Assembly (NCBI GenBank): GCA_021432635.1
Contig: MU270092.1
Span: 124,001-188,000 of the forward strand
Direction: 5' to 3'
Length of the DNA: 64,000 nucleotides
Origin: Thozetella sp. PMI_491
Taxonomy: Eukaryota > Ascomycota > Sordariomycetes > Chaetosphaeriales > Chaetosphaeriaceae
Shown here: positions 22,913 to 34,358 of the stretch, piece after piece
Layout of the letters: every line of letters starts with the position of its first letter
Position numbering within the stretch: the first letter of the stretch is position 1
Notes under the pieces: generated by a model
What the model was told of the DNA's origin: nothing
The model's database searches: none
The model's input: the letters and a program-made list of their open reading frames with translations, nothing else
Position numbers and translations under genes: made by a program

Positions 22913-25003
22913 GGTGAATATCATCTATAGGGGAAAAAGAAGATGTACTGTAGATAATACACAATCACAAAAGGAAAAGTGGTAGAACCATAATAGCCAT
23001 CGTCGGCGGGTTGCGTCATAGCTCCACGCTGAAACAGTTGTGCGTGTCGGCCAAATAAAGCTTGATAGTTCATATTATAAATATAGGAGCGTAGCTAAGA
23101 AAATATGGAATTCAAGTACAATTTCTTCTCTTGTCATCCCTTGGCTTAGGGCCAAGAGTTACGTACATGTTTGTGATGACACACTTTTGAGCGCATCCGA
23201 GGTCGAGGGAAGATCGAAAACATTCGTCAGACTTATAAATACAACCTTGAGTGCAGATTGTCAGGTATTTACTAGACAGCTTACTAGATAACTTCATAAA
23301 GCAGGGTCAAAGTCCAGAAAGAGTATTGCTGCACGTGTGCTGCTTAATCCTACGTGGGGGTTGCATACTACGGTTCAGCCCAGCGGCAAGGCGCAAGAAT
23401 TCGGATTAATAGGCCACTTCATGCCAAGACACATATTTCTTTTGTCCCCTAATAGTTAGCTCAGGTATTGACTGACTTATACCATAACTTACTAATGGCG
23501 CCAAAAAGAGCTACTGGAAGTAAACAACGTTCTGCTTCATCAAAACCTACCCAGGGAGCGCTGGTCATGAACCAGGAGGTTTGCGATTAGCGAACAGGGC
23601 GACGTCAATAGTGCGGCTTGGCACATCGCTTCATGATTAGTTGTAGAGACAATGCTGCAGTCTTATAATTGGACAACTAGGCGTTTTGCGTATCATACGG
23701 CCAAGTAGAAAGTCTATACTGATTAGATAACAGGGACGGGGGTCATGTCGCTTCACAACCCTAGAACAAATCTTACTTTCTCTCCAAAGACATAACTAAT
23801 AATTACTAACTACCACACTACCTACCTTGGCTACCCTGTACAGTGCTCCACAGGATAACTATACCCGATCTGTCGTCTAGAAACGACAGATCTATATTCG
23901 GGTACTCGAGCCTCAAGCTACCTATTCCTACTACAGAACCACCGAGTTCACTTCCCGAGTAACATTCCCACGCCATAATTCAGTAGAATGAGGTGTATAA
24001 AGCCCACGGCGAGAGTTGCTGGCTCGCCTCTCGTTCCTATGTTAAAATTTTACTCTGGGCGGCAAGTAATACAGAATATTTGGAAATAGAGCGACATCTA
24101 ACAGTCAGGACGAAGTGAGTTTTACTATCTAATCATCCCTACAAGCCGGGCTCACTAAGGCCGCTGTTTAGAAACCCGACCCTGTTGAGTGGAGCAAGCG
24201 GGATCTATCTTAAAATATCGCTCGGTTGGGTGGGGTTAGAGGTAGATACCCATTTGCAGTGGTAATCTAGGGACGCAATGAAAGCGGTTCGAGATTCACG
24301 CAATGCCTGTTCGTCTAGCAGGCGAGCTCACGTGGGTCCTTTATTATTAAAGGTGTTCACCAAAGCGAAGGATTCTGCCGCCAGGCAACGCGTAATAAGG
24401 TAATAACTTGGCGGGGTTGGCCAGCCGGCCAGCCGGCCAAGGATGAGACGATAATGCTACCTTGTATTTTTTCTCCTTCCAACTTGCGACAAGTAGGCCC
24501 GGAATAGCGGCATCCTCAGGGCATCCTCCAGTGAATCCCCACCTATCAACCCATGGTCAGGTATCACAAGAGGCGAGGCTACCAATGGGCGTAGAAAAAC
24601 CTCCACTTGCAAAATCGACCAAGATACCCAGTCAAAATTTGGTGTTTTCTGCCGCGAGTACCATAAGAAAAGCGAGCTGCCATTGACTCTATGTTTCGGG
24701 AACACTTACCAGGTGCTCTACTGATGAGGAATCACCGTACATACATGGGTACCCTCATCCACATCCACATCAATAGTCCGAGTGTCGAAAGGTCTTGGCT
24801 AGGCGTTCTCCACGATGCTGTAGAGGGAAAAGGTACCAAGGACAGGCACACACCATTTTGCCACCAAACCCAAAAGCTCAAGCAATTACACAAGAACCTT
24901 GCCTATAAATACCACCTAGGACGCCCCTCTTTATCATCTCTGCCGTTTTACCTCTCGGGAGTTTAAAAAAACGTCTACAAGCTCACTTGTGATTGCCCCA
25001 AAA
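22913..25003. other. gene-poor, AT-richer stretch
   Basis: Over 2 kb with no supported gene. It is visibly AT-richer than the flanking DNA and dense in stops. It contains a possible LTR relic (23837-24103), a small basic 31-codon frame at 23495-23590 without recognisable homology, and a tandem GGCCAGCC-type run at 24417-24440. It could be decayed transposon sequence; no RIP statistic was computed. Confidence 0.45.
23837..24103. repeat. possible solo LTR relic with internal hairpin
   Basis: This segment begins TGTACAG and ends TCTAACA, the TG...CA form of an LTR. It holds a perfect 10-bp inverted repeat (23867-23876 with 23883-23892, 6-nt loop) and a TATA-like GTATAAAG about 160 bp in. Flanking pentamers (23832-23836 and 24104-24108) do not match, so there is no target-site duplication, and I found no second copy in the window. 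Shape is the only evidence. Confidence 0.3.
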
Positions 25004-25472
25004 ATGCCAATTGTATCGGATTTCGTCCTGCCCGACTCAGCAAAATTCCTTCCGTTGGGCGACGGCCCGGCGAAGAAGTTCTTTATTGCGTATGTAGCCT
25101 CTGCGGACCCGGCGACGGGGCAGCCTTGGTGCCCCGACGTTCGGGTCGCGCTGCCGCTCATCACTACTATCTTCTCGGCCGAGGATGCGCCGGAAGCAGC
25201 TTTGGTCCGGGTTGGTCAGAAACCTGAGTACGTTCTTATCCGGCAACCTTCACATAGTCACTAGCATGCCAGAAGTCGCAAAAATGCCAGGAGGTATTAA
25301 CTATAATATCAGATGGAAGGACCCGAATAACTTTTATCGGACGAACTGGGACGTCCAGTTTATCCCTACTCTAGTCCGCTACCAGACTGTGGACGGTCAG
25401 GTGAAGGAAGTGGCGCGCTTAGACGGCGACGACATATTAGATGAGAATAAGATCCGAGAATGGATGGCCTAG
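25004..25472 (+). CDS. thioredoxin-like (TXNDC17/DUF953-type) protein lacking second active-site Cys
   Basis: A 127-residue thioredoxin-fold protein of the TRP14/TXNDC17 type. Exons are 25004-25227 and 25313-25472; the intron 25228-25312 (GTACGT...CAG) joins VGQKPE to WKDPNNFYRTNW in the conserved order. The fold marker PWCPDVR has Cys43, but position 46, the resolving Cys in WCPDC relatives, is Val. VQFIPTLVRYQTVDG contains the cis-Pro-type loop seen in thioredoxins, and LDENKIREW is the C-terminal helix. With one Cys it cannot run a standard dithiol cycle; a monothiol or chaperone-like role is possible. It sits alone between two gene-poor stretches. Confidence 0.82.
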
Positions 25473-28400
25473 CAGCGTAGCGGGGAGCGTTTATTCCAGT
25501 TTCCTTTAGAATCATTTGGGCCATGTAAGTGGCGATGTTTATCAAATACCTAAGCTGCACAAACACATGTGCCTCTGTAGCTACATCAGGCTTATGCAGA
25601 CGTTCAAAGACGAAAGGATGAAGGTCTTGGCTTAGTATCACATATTCTTCAGTACGTTAAATGACAGTAAACGAGGACGAATGGACTCTTCAGTTGCCCG
25701 CCGGGCTCTCTGCTACGGGAGTTAAAGCGTAAGTGGTTAGCCTAGGTCGACAACGTTAGTTGAGCCTCGAAGCCAAATCGGTTTGGTGTGGCTGAAGCTC
25801 AGTATTAGGGAAGTTGGTGTAACAGTAGAGTAATGACTTGGAACCAACTTGAATACGTCAACGCCTATGCTAAAGGATGAGTCGAGAAACTGTCAACTTC
25901 TAGGATAGATACATAATACTCGCTTGCGCAATCCACCTCTTGCCTCTTGCTTTCGCAAATGGAACAGCCTCGAAAAAGTAGCAAAGGCCTCATAAATTAC
26001 CTCGCCTCAAGCACGCTTTGCAGGTATATTACCTGCAACTCGAGACAATACGCGGAAGAAGCCGCGAGGCCACTCCACGACATCATAGACAAAGTTGCAC
26101 AATTTTCCACAATACCACTAGAGATTACTGGACTTCAGATGGAGGAGGCAGAATGAGCAAAGATATTGCTGGGTCCGGTTATAAAATCAACCCGAGAGAT
26201 ATATAGGTTCGAACCCCGTGGGTCCTGACTGCTAGCATGTGGGAGCCCGTGGTGACATTAGTGTTGGGGGGATGTGCAAAGTAGCTTTGGAAGCCTAGCT
26301 CCTAGAGGAGCAGTTGAGCAGGACGAGGAGAGAGAGAATGCGGCTGTAATGTACATCTCTTATAACTACATGACAGATATGGCATCGTCTGGCGAGGTTA
26401 GTTTGAGCATAGAATCTTTAGGAGTCGCCTGGGGAATGGCACAGTCCACAGGGCTACTATTTTCAGATTCTTTCCTAGCATCCATAGTTCCCCATAAGAA
26501 TCCTAACGCGCTTGCAAAAGCTAAATTCCTTGGCAAAGATAAGATGCCGTGTTATGCACAGGCCAAGGGCCGAAGTGGAAGTCGGCGACCGCTGCGCTAC
26601 GTGGCGCTGCTCTGGAGTTCCAGAGAGCTGACCAAGAATCCTATCCCGCGAATGGCTCAAAATCCAGATGGGGCCTAGGTAGGAGAATGTAGCGTTATTG
26701 AGATCGAGGCCTATATCTACCTGCGCACTAGTGTTGCCTTGCCATGCTTGGCCGTCAGGCCTGGCCGGCACTTGTGCTGCTGGACAGCTCGGGCCTGTGG
26801 CCTGCGGCCACGGCTGCAATAGCAGCCGTGTGCCGACCATGCACACAAGCACGAAAGCCCAGCATAGATGCTTGCAGGTCACCGTATCCGCCTTTGGTCT
26901 TGATTGATGGGACAATGTGAAGCATTTGAGGCTCGTTGGGTAAACAACTAGAGACATAGGCAAAGGGTTGGACCGTGGATTCGAGCACAAGTCGCATAAT
27001 TGTTCACCGGATGATGTCACGGATGAGACCATGCTACTAGTCGCTACGGAAGCGCATGCTTGTTTAATGGCGCGGCAGCAACTCCAAACATTACCGGGTA
27101 GGAAAATCAGACGCAGCCAACGGCTCCAAAGGATATGTCGTCAGGTTAATTTCCGAGTGGCTCCCGATTTCCTGGATCTGTAAGTCTGCGATGCGCAGGC
27201 CTGCTTAGGCTAAAGAACGAGAGAACCTCTAGGAAAGGGGAGCTGGGTGAGCCTCATCGGCAGGGGCAAGACCATTTATGCTTGTCTATTGCCATTCATC
27301 AGGCCTGTTTTTTCTAGGATGAAGGAGCAGTTTTTGTTGCTAACCGGTCAGCCTGTGAAATCAGCCCCCAAAACCGGTAAGCTAAATACGGAGGAGGCGT
27401 TTCAAGGAAAAGTTAACGATCGTTGGGTCGCGGAGGTCGGCGGTTTCTGACCACCGTTGTCCGGACCGTCAGTTTTATTTCTGTCCCCAGAGTTGACGAT
27501 AGGTGAGTCATGACTGGTCAGCGCCGGGATGTGGACGATTGAGTGGCGGGGTCCTTTGCCGCCGTGTTCCTGTGGATGGACGGCAGATGAAGGTTGGGCT
27601 GGCCAGTCCAGCCGCTTTCCGCATCGATGAACGTCTGGCTTTTCGCATTCTTTGATCAGCAGTGGGCAGGTCGCGGTCCCGGAGGGAATTGTCTATACAT
27701 CTCGGTCCCGGCAGCGCCCTGCAGCTGCGAGCACACAGAGCCGTTCCTATCTGGTGATTTTCTGGATGCGCACCGTGTTTGAGGTACCATACAGGCTACA
27801 GCGAGGTACCTCATCGACTGTCTCAACACGAGAGATCCGAGGAAGGCGCCCATGCATGGCGTAGACGTGGGATCCGCTCGTTGGGAACCATATGATCATT
27901 TTGTGGAAGGAGGCGGCTGCCTTGCGCATCCAGTTCCAATGACGGGGCGATCCCCATCGACTCGATATCTCGGTTGAGGCTGGCATAGGGAAGCCACGAT
28001 CATAGAAATGAGGATAACGCTTTAGCGTGGAAGCAGCGCGGCGTGCTGCCGAATTGGGTATGTCGCAAAATTTACTGGACGTGCTGGACTAAGTACATTA
28101 GGTACCTACTTGGTAGGGCTAGGTGGTACCTGTAACTTCGTCCCGACTTCTAGGCTCCTTCCCCCCGGGCTGAGGGTGGGGTGCGAACCCCTCGTACAGT
28201 TGTTCCCTGCCAGTCCTTGTTCCCAGTTCGGCAGCGAGCTGGCGCCCCACTCCTCTGCCGTGCGCCTGCGCTGGGGTCGACATGTGGAGGCAAGCTCCGA
28301 GGCGCAACGACTGGGAATCGTGCAGAGCACACCCATCTAGCCTGGTGCCTCTTCCTTCGCACTCTGACTAGAAGGATCTCAAACCGGCAGCCGGCGCAGA

Positions 28401-29023
28401 TGCATTCCGTATCCCGTATTCCGCATTTTCGTTGGGCGCCCGCCTGGCCCGCCTGGCCCGCCTGTCGTGTGTCTGCGCCACGGCCCAGATCTTGCCCGCC
28501 GCGAAGTCGTCAGTTTGGGCCAGGTTCACTAGGTCCCATCACCGTTTTTGGTATGGATCGGTCACGAGGTGCTTTCCATTTGAACTCGCATTCTTCCGCG
28601 GTGCAGTACTTCAGCTCGCTCTGTGGAACTTGACCTGCGAAGACTCTGAACACCTCCATCTGCATCTCTGCCTGTGTGGATGTAACTACCCGGACGGCCC
28701 AACCAACCAACGGGCTCTCGACCAGGCTCCTGGCTACCTGGATTCCTGCCCTGCAGCCGGTGCAGAACTTTCTCCAGGGCTGATGCATCGTTGTCATAAG
28801 GATGATAAATACTCCCTAGGCAGACCGGTAGTTCTCCTGCCCAATCGATGCTGGCCAAGCCGCGGTTGCACATACGCCAGATCTCTCCGGCAGCGCCGCG
28901 TGTAATTGATATCATACTGGCTCCCTCTTCATCTCGTCTATGTTAATCGCACAGAAAAATCTACTGGTTCCTCGCTTGTTTCAAAGAACCACGTAGAGCT
29001 CGCCGGTCGGGACCAGACACACC
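25473..29023. other. 3.5-kb gene-poor region
   Basis: No frame here shows family motifs, consistent splicing or hydrophobic pattern. It contains a perfect 9-bp-stem hairpin at 26809-26830, an isolated tRNA-type B-box string at 26206-26215 without stems, and three tandem CCCGCCTGG-type units near 28438-28467. The final few hundred bases are presumably the promoter of the ABC transporter. Confidence 0.45.
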
Positions 29024-32000
29024 ATGCTGCGGTGTAGTGGTGACGACACCTTCGGTCCCGCCCTGGGACCAGACTTCACTGGCTGCTACAACTTCGACTT
29101 CACCCTCCTGTTCGAGGATGCGATCTTCTCCACCGCACCGTGCGCTCTTGTGCTACCCTTGGCTGCATTGCGACTTCATGCCCTCCTGTGCCGACCGGTC
29201 TCGGTACATTGGGCTCTCCTGGGAGCTCTCAAGCTGGTAGGCTGACCAAGCGCATAAAAAACACCAAGCAGCAAACACTAACTACCGAGGGTATAACAGA
29301 CTGCGTATTCCGTCCAAGCCGCCTTCCAACTTGCGCTCGTCGTTCTATGGGGGACAGGACATGGGACCACCGTCCGCACGACGGTAGCCGCCGCGGCCCT
29401 GGCCCTCGTCTCAACACTGTGCCTGCTGGTTCTTTCCCACTTCGAGACGGGCCGCTCCGTGAGGCCGTCCCCCGTGCTACAGTTCTTCTTCTTCATCACA
29501 ATCCTTCTAGATCTGCCTCGAATTAGGACCCAATGGCTTCTAGACGACAACACCATCGTCGCCGCAGTTTTCACCATCACTTTTGCACTACGGGTGCCGT
29601 TACTCTTCATTGAGTCCACGCAGAAATGGCGCCACGCTACGACGCCGGGTGAAGCGATTTCCCCGGAAGAGCGGCAGGGCATCTTTGGCCGCACCTTCTT
29701 CTGGTGGCTTAACCCTTTGTTCAAAGAGGGATATTCCAACAACCTGACCATGGATGACCTCTATGCGATCGATGACGAGATAAAGGGCTCCATCTTGTAC
29801 GAAAGGCTTCGCAAGTCGTGGAATTCCGGTACGCACGCTTTCCTAAAGCTTCAACCCACTGGCAAACTGATGAATCCCCTCTAGTCAACCACAGTGGGAA
29901 GCACTGCCTTACATCTGCCGTATTTCAGACCTTCCTCCCAGAGCTCAGCATGGCTTGCATCCCCCGCCTATGTTATATGGGCTTCAGTCTGGCCCAGCCT
30001 TACCTGGTCAACAAAACCATTCTGTACATCTCATTTCACAAGACCCTGCCTGATAGTTACGGCTACGGGCTGATAGGAGGTTATGCTCTCTGCTACATTG
30101 GCATTGCCGTATATGCCCACATCTCCCCTAAACCTCTATACGGCCGCTGATTCGTCTGTAGCTGACCAACCGTTGGTGGATGCATATCGCCTTCCGTACC
30201 ATGACCAAGATCAGAGGCGCTCTAGTCACTATCATCTACAAGACCATGTTGACAGTCCGAGCCGAGACTGGCAATTCCTCTGCAGCATTGTCGTTGATGA
30301 GCACTGACGTGGACAGAATCACCATGACCACCTTCTTTATCGTGAACCTGGCCCCAGATGTAGTGCAGCTAGCTATCGCGCTGTGGATCTTGGGCGTCCA
30401 GCTCGGCGCCACTTCCATTGCTCCTGTCGTCCTCTGTGTGATCTGCGGTGGCATCGGAGCCCGTATCGGCAAGATGGTACCCCCACGACAGCGGCGATGG
30501 ATGGCGGCGATTCAGAAACGAGTTGGCATTACTTCCGACATCGTTGGCTCTATGAAGGGAGTTAAGGTGGCCGGAATGAGCGAGAAGGCCGAGATACAGA
30601 TACAGGGGCTTCGAGACTACGAGCTGGAGCAGTCTGTCCACTTCCGCAAGCTCAATATTGCCACGCTCCTTTTGGGTACGCAACTGTGTCCCTTTACCAT
30701 TGATGGGCGAACTCCCTGCTCACATGCCTTAGGCGTCGCACCAACGCTCCTGATGCCGGCCGTGACCTTCACCGTCTATGCCATCGCGCAGAAAGTCTCT
30801 GGAGGAAATCAGTTTGGCGTGGCGCAAGCCTTCACCTCGTTGAGCTTACTCTCTGTACTCATCAGCCCGGTCATGGATTTGACTACCGCGTGGGCCCAGA
30901 TCGCAGCAGCTTTGGCGTGCCTTGACCGTATCCAGGCTTTCTTGCTGAAGGAGAAGCGCGAGGACTACCGGACCTTGCTGCCACGTGGCGACAATGGCTC
31001 ATTCACCACGCGGGAATCTACCTTCGGCCCCGAGGATGCATCCGAGAAGGGCGAGAAGCCGGATCAGGCCGTCATAAAGGTCCGCGGGGCGAATTTCGGT
31101 TGGAATGAGGAAACCGCCATCGTCAAAGATGTCGACATGGACATCTACCCTGGGCAGCTCACCATGATTATCGGGCCGGTCGCGTCTGGAAAGTCGACTC
31201 TGTTGAAAGCCTTGCTGGGAGAAGCGCGGATGTTGGCAGGCTCCGTCGAGTTCACAATTCCAGAGGAGGTTGCATACTGCGACCAGGATGCTTGGCTGTT
31301 GAATCGCACCATTAAGGAGAACATCCTCGCATTTGACGAGTATCACAAGGAATTTTATGACTCAGTGGTCAAGGCATGTCAGCTGCTGGAGGATCTCGCA
31401 CAGCTTCCGAAAGGCGACGACACGCTGATCGGGAGCCAGGGGGTTTCTCTGAGCGGTGGCCAGAAACAGAGAGTGGTAAGTAGGGCCAAGAAGCTCAGTG
31501 GCGCAAGACGAAATGCTGATACAATATACTAGGTGCTGGCTCGGGCTGTGTACAACCGCAAGCCGATCGTGATTTTGGACGATATCCTGAAGGGCCTAGA
31601 TGCTGATACATATGCCAAGTGCTTCGCTGCTGTGTTGGGTCCAGAAGGCCTTCTCCGGCGGAACCGCACCGCAGTCATTCTTGCGACACACAATAGTAAA
31701 TGCCTCTATATCTCAATACCTCTAGCTTCGAAGGCTGACAATGAAACAGTTCAACTCCTTCCTCATGCTGAGCATATCGTCGTGCTGAACGAAGAGGGGA
31801 GGATCCTTGAAAAAGGCAGCTTCAACGACCTGCACTCAGCTGACGGTTATGTGAGTGCCTTGGGGCTTAGAAAAGCCGCTGTGCAAGAGGCCCAGGAGAT
31901 CGTTGAGAAGGAACGAGAAGCAGAGAAGATCGAAAAGGCAGAGGCGCTCGTCAAGATTGCATCAAAGAAGTCGCTCTCAGATCCTGGAGAGGAGAAGGGC

Positions 32001-34048
32001 GAGAAGTCGAGAGGCAAGCGCAACGCCGACGCCCTCTTCTCCTACATCAAGTCCATGGGTAACTTCTACTTCCCCATCTTCTGCGTTTTCACGGTGTTCA
32101 ACATTGGTTTCCGAAGCGCACAGCGTACGTTCTCTCTCTGCTCTCCCAAGTAGAACCTGCTGACGGGCAACAGCGCTCTGGCTAAACGTATGGACGTCCG
32201 CCAACGAGAGGGACCCCAACGCCAACGAAGCCTATTATGTCAGCATCTATGTACTCTTTGGGGTGCTCAACGTACTATTCTTGTTCTTAGAATTCTGGTA
32301 AGTTCAGAGCTAGCCAGTGTTGCGCGTGGTTTCTGATCGCTGTCCAGGGTGTTCATGATCTACATCGTTCCATACTCCGCAAAGCTCCTGCACAAGAAAG
32401 TCCTCACGGCCGCCATGCAGTAAGTCGCCCTATGTTTCTATTCAGAACTATCGAGTAGCTAAGACAAGATGCAGCGCACCTCTCGCCTACTTTGTAGCTA
32501 CCGACACGGGTGAGATCGTTAACCGGTACGTAGTTTGTGCTACACTGGTGTTGTAGCTAGCTCTGATCCCCTCGCAGATTCAGCCAAGACATGACCCTTG
32601 TCGATATGCCGCTGCCCATGTCCTTCATGATGAGCTATGGACGTAAGATATATCCAACCCCAGTTTAAGTTTAATAAATACCGATACTAAACATAATAGA
32701 GGTCCTTGGTGCTGTCGCCCAAATCGTCCTCACCTGTGTCGCATCCGGCTGGTTGGCCTTGGTTATCCCACTCATGGGCGCCGTCCTCTTCTTCCTGCAG
32801 AAGTACTATCTCCGAACCTCAAGGCAGATGCGATTGCTCGATCTCGAGGCCAAATCACCACTCTACTCGTATTTCATATCGTCTTTTACTGGCCTGACCG
32901 CGATCCGCGGCTACGGCTGGACAAAACTTGCCGAGGAAGAGAACCTCAAACGACTTAACGAGTCTCAGAGACCGTACTACTTCCTATTCTGCTGTCAACG
33001 TTGGCTAACTATGACTCTCGACTTTATCGTCGCCGGCCTTGCCGTCTTGCTGGTCGGCCTGTCTATCGCCCTGCGCGACCGTATCGACCCTGGTCTCCTT
33101 GGTGTGGCTCTGACGAGCGTGATGGGCATCGGAATGACGCTCAGCATGTTGATTCAATCCTGGACCCAGCTGGAAACCAGTCTTGGTGCTATTACGCGCA
33201 TCAATGAATTCGCTGCAGACACGCCTAGGGAGGCTGACGGGCCGGACACGCCACCACCGGAGTGGCCAGCACGCGGTGCAATCACTGTCACGGGACTGTA
33301 TGCCAAGTATGGCGAGCGCACCGTGTTGAGCGACATTAACCTCAGCGTCGCGGCCGGGGAGAAGGTGGCGGTCTGTGGGCGCTCGGGGAGCGGAAAGAGC
33401 ACACTCATCATGCTCCTGCTGCGGCTGTACCAGCCTGTGGGCGGCACGATCGACATAGACAATGTCGACACGTCGACGCTTAATCTTAACAAGTTACGCG
33501 AGTCTTTGGTGGCGCTTCCTCAGGACCCCATGTTCCTGGCAGGAAGCGTGCGTTACAACCTCGACCCGCTCGGTAAGGTTCCAGACGACGAGATACTGGC
33601 GGCGCTCGACAAAACCGGCATCAAGGCCGTGGTCGAGGAGAAGGGCGGGCTGGACACGGACTTGAACACTGATTGGCTGAGCGCCGGCCAGAGGCAGCTG
33701 TTCTGCCTCGCGCGAGCACTGCTACGCCGGAGCAAGGTGCTGCTCCTCGACGAAGCCACGAGCAGGTGAGTCTGCCTCTATTCTAGCTAACCGTTTCGCT
33801 GGTCTCGGCTGCTAATTGTGTCCATCAAAAGTCTGGATCGCCAAAGCGAAGCCAAGGTGGATGAGCTCATCAAGACTGTGTTTAAGGATTGGACCGTAAT
33901 CGTGGTCGCGCATAGACTCAAGACGGTCGAGGACTTTGACAAGGTCCTGGTGCTTCAAGATGGACGCACCATTGAGTACGACTCGCCCAGGAACCTTCTG
34001 GCGCGTGATAGCATGTTCAAATCTCTGTGGGATCAGCAGGAGTCCTAG
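29024..34048 (+). CDS. ABCC (MRP/Ycf1-type) multidrug or conjugate transporter
   Basis: Full-length ABC exporter of subfamily C, 1451 residues, 13 exons: 29024-29236, 29300-29828, 29885-30108, 30162-30675, 30733-31475, 31533-31695, 31750-32124, 32174-32297, 32348-32419, 32475-32525, 32578-32642, 32700-33765, 33832-34048. An N-terminal TMD0 is followed by TMD1, then NBD1 with Walker A GPVASGKST, Q-loop AYCDQDAWLL, signature LSGGQKQR and Walker B VILDDILKGLD, which has Asp in place of the catalytic Glu as usual in this subfamily. TMD2 follows, then NBD2 with Walker A GRSGSGKST, signature LSAGQRQLF, Walker B VLLLDEATSSLD and H-loop VAHRL. All motifs are intact. Likely substrates are glutathione conjugates or secondary metabolites at the plasma or vacuolar membrane. 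It lies upstream of the iron-related genes, but no perfect iron-box was seen before it. Confidence 0.94.
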
Positions 34049-34358
34049 GTAGATCTCATATATATCTAGAGTACACTCGGGAGAACAGCTAGGTCATGGC
34101 GTCATTTCCTTAAGCATGCATGGGGGCACCATGAGAATGCCCTTTGCGGTGTGGATCTTGCAACTACAGGGCTGCTGACTTTAGATATCTCGAATTTGGC
34201 CAACGTCTACCTGTCTAATGCCAGGGTCGATATATTTTGATTTTAATAGATAGATACAAGAATGGAAGTTTGGCTTTCTTTCCAAGTACGCAGCACCATC
34301 CACTGATTCTCAGCATGTGCTGTAGTTAGTGACCCGTGGCTGATGCGAAGGCCGCAGG
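34049..34358. other. convergent 3' spacer
   Basis: A 310-bp spacer between the 3' ends of the ABC transporter and the GDSL esterase. Nothing recognised. Confidence 0.5.

Noticed and set aside
23495-23590. 31-codon basic frame starting MAPKRATGSK
   Set aside because: Resembles the N-terminus of some DNA-binding or transposase proteins, but it stops at once and no continuation is found in any frame nearby.
24417-24440. GGCCAGCC tandem run as a CRISPR or minisatellite
   Set aside because: Only about three overlapping units with no spacers; a short local repeat.
26206-26215. tRNA-like T-loop/B-box string GGTTCGAACC
   Set aside because: No five-base T-stem, no matching acceptor stem and no A-box at the right distance; a chance B-box.
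26274-26678. 134-codon open frame in the gene-poor region
   Set aside because: Starts with GTG, has no motif, no splice partners and no amino-acid pattern of a folded protein.
29829-32173. Apparent frame breaks in the ABC transporter
   Set aside because: Every break coincides with a GT-AG intron that restores the conserved ABCC order; not a pseudogene.
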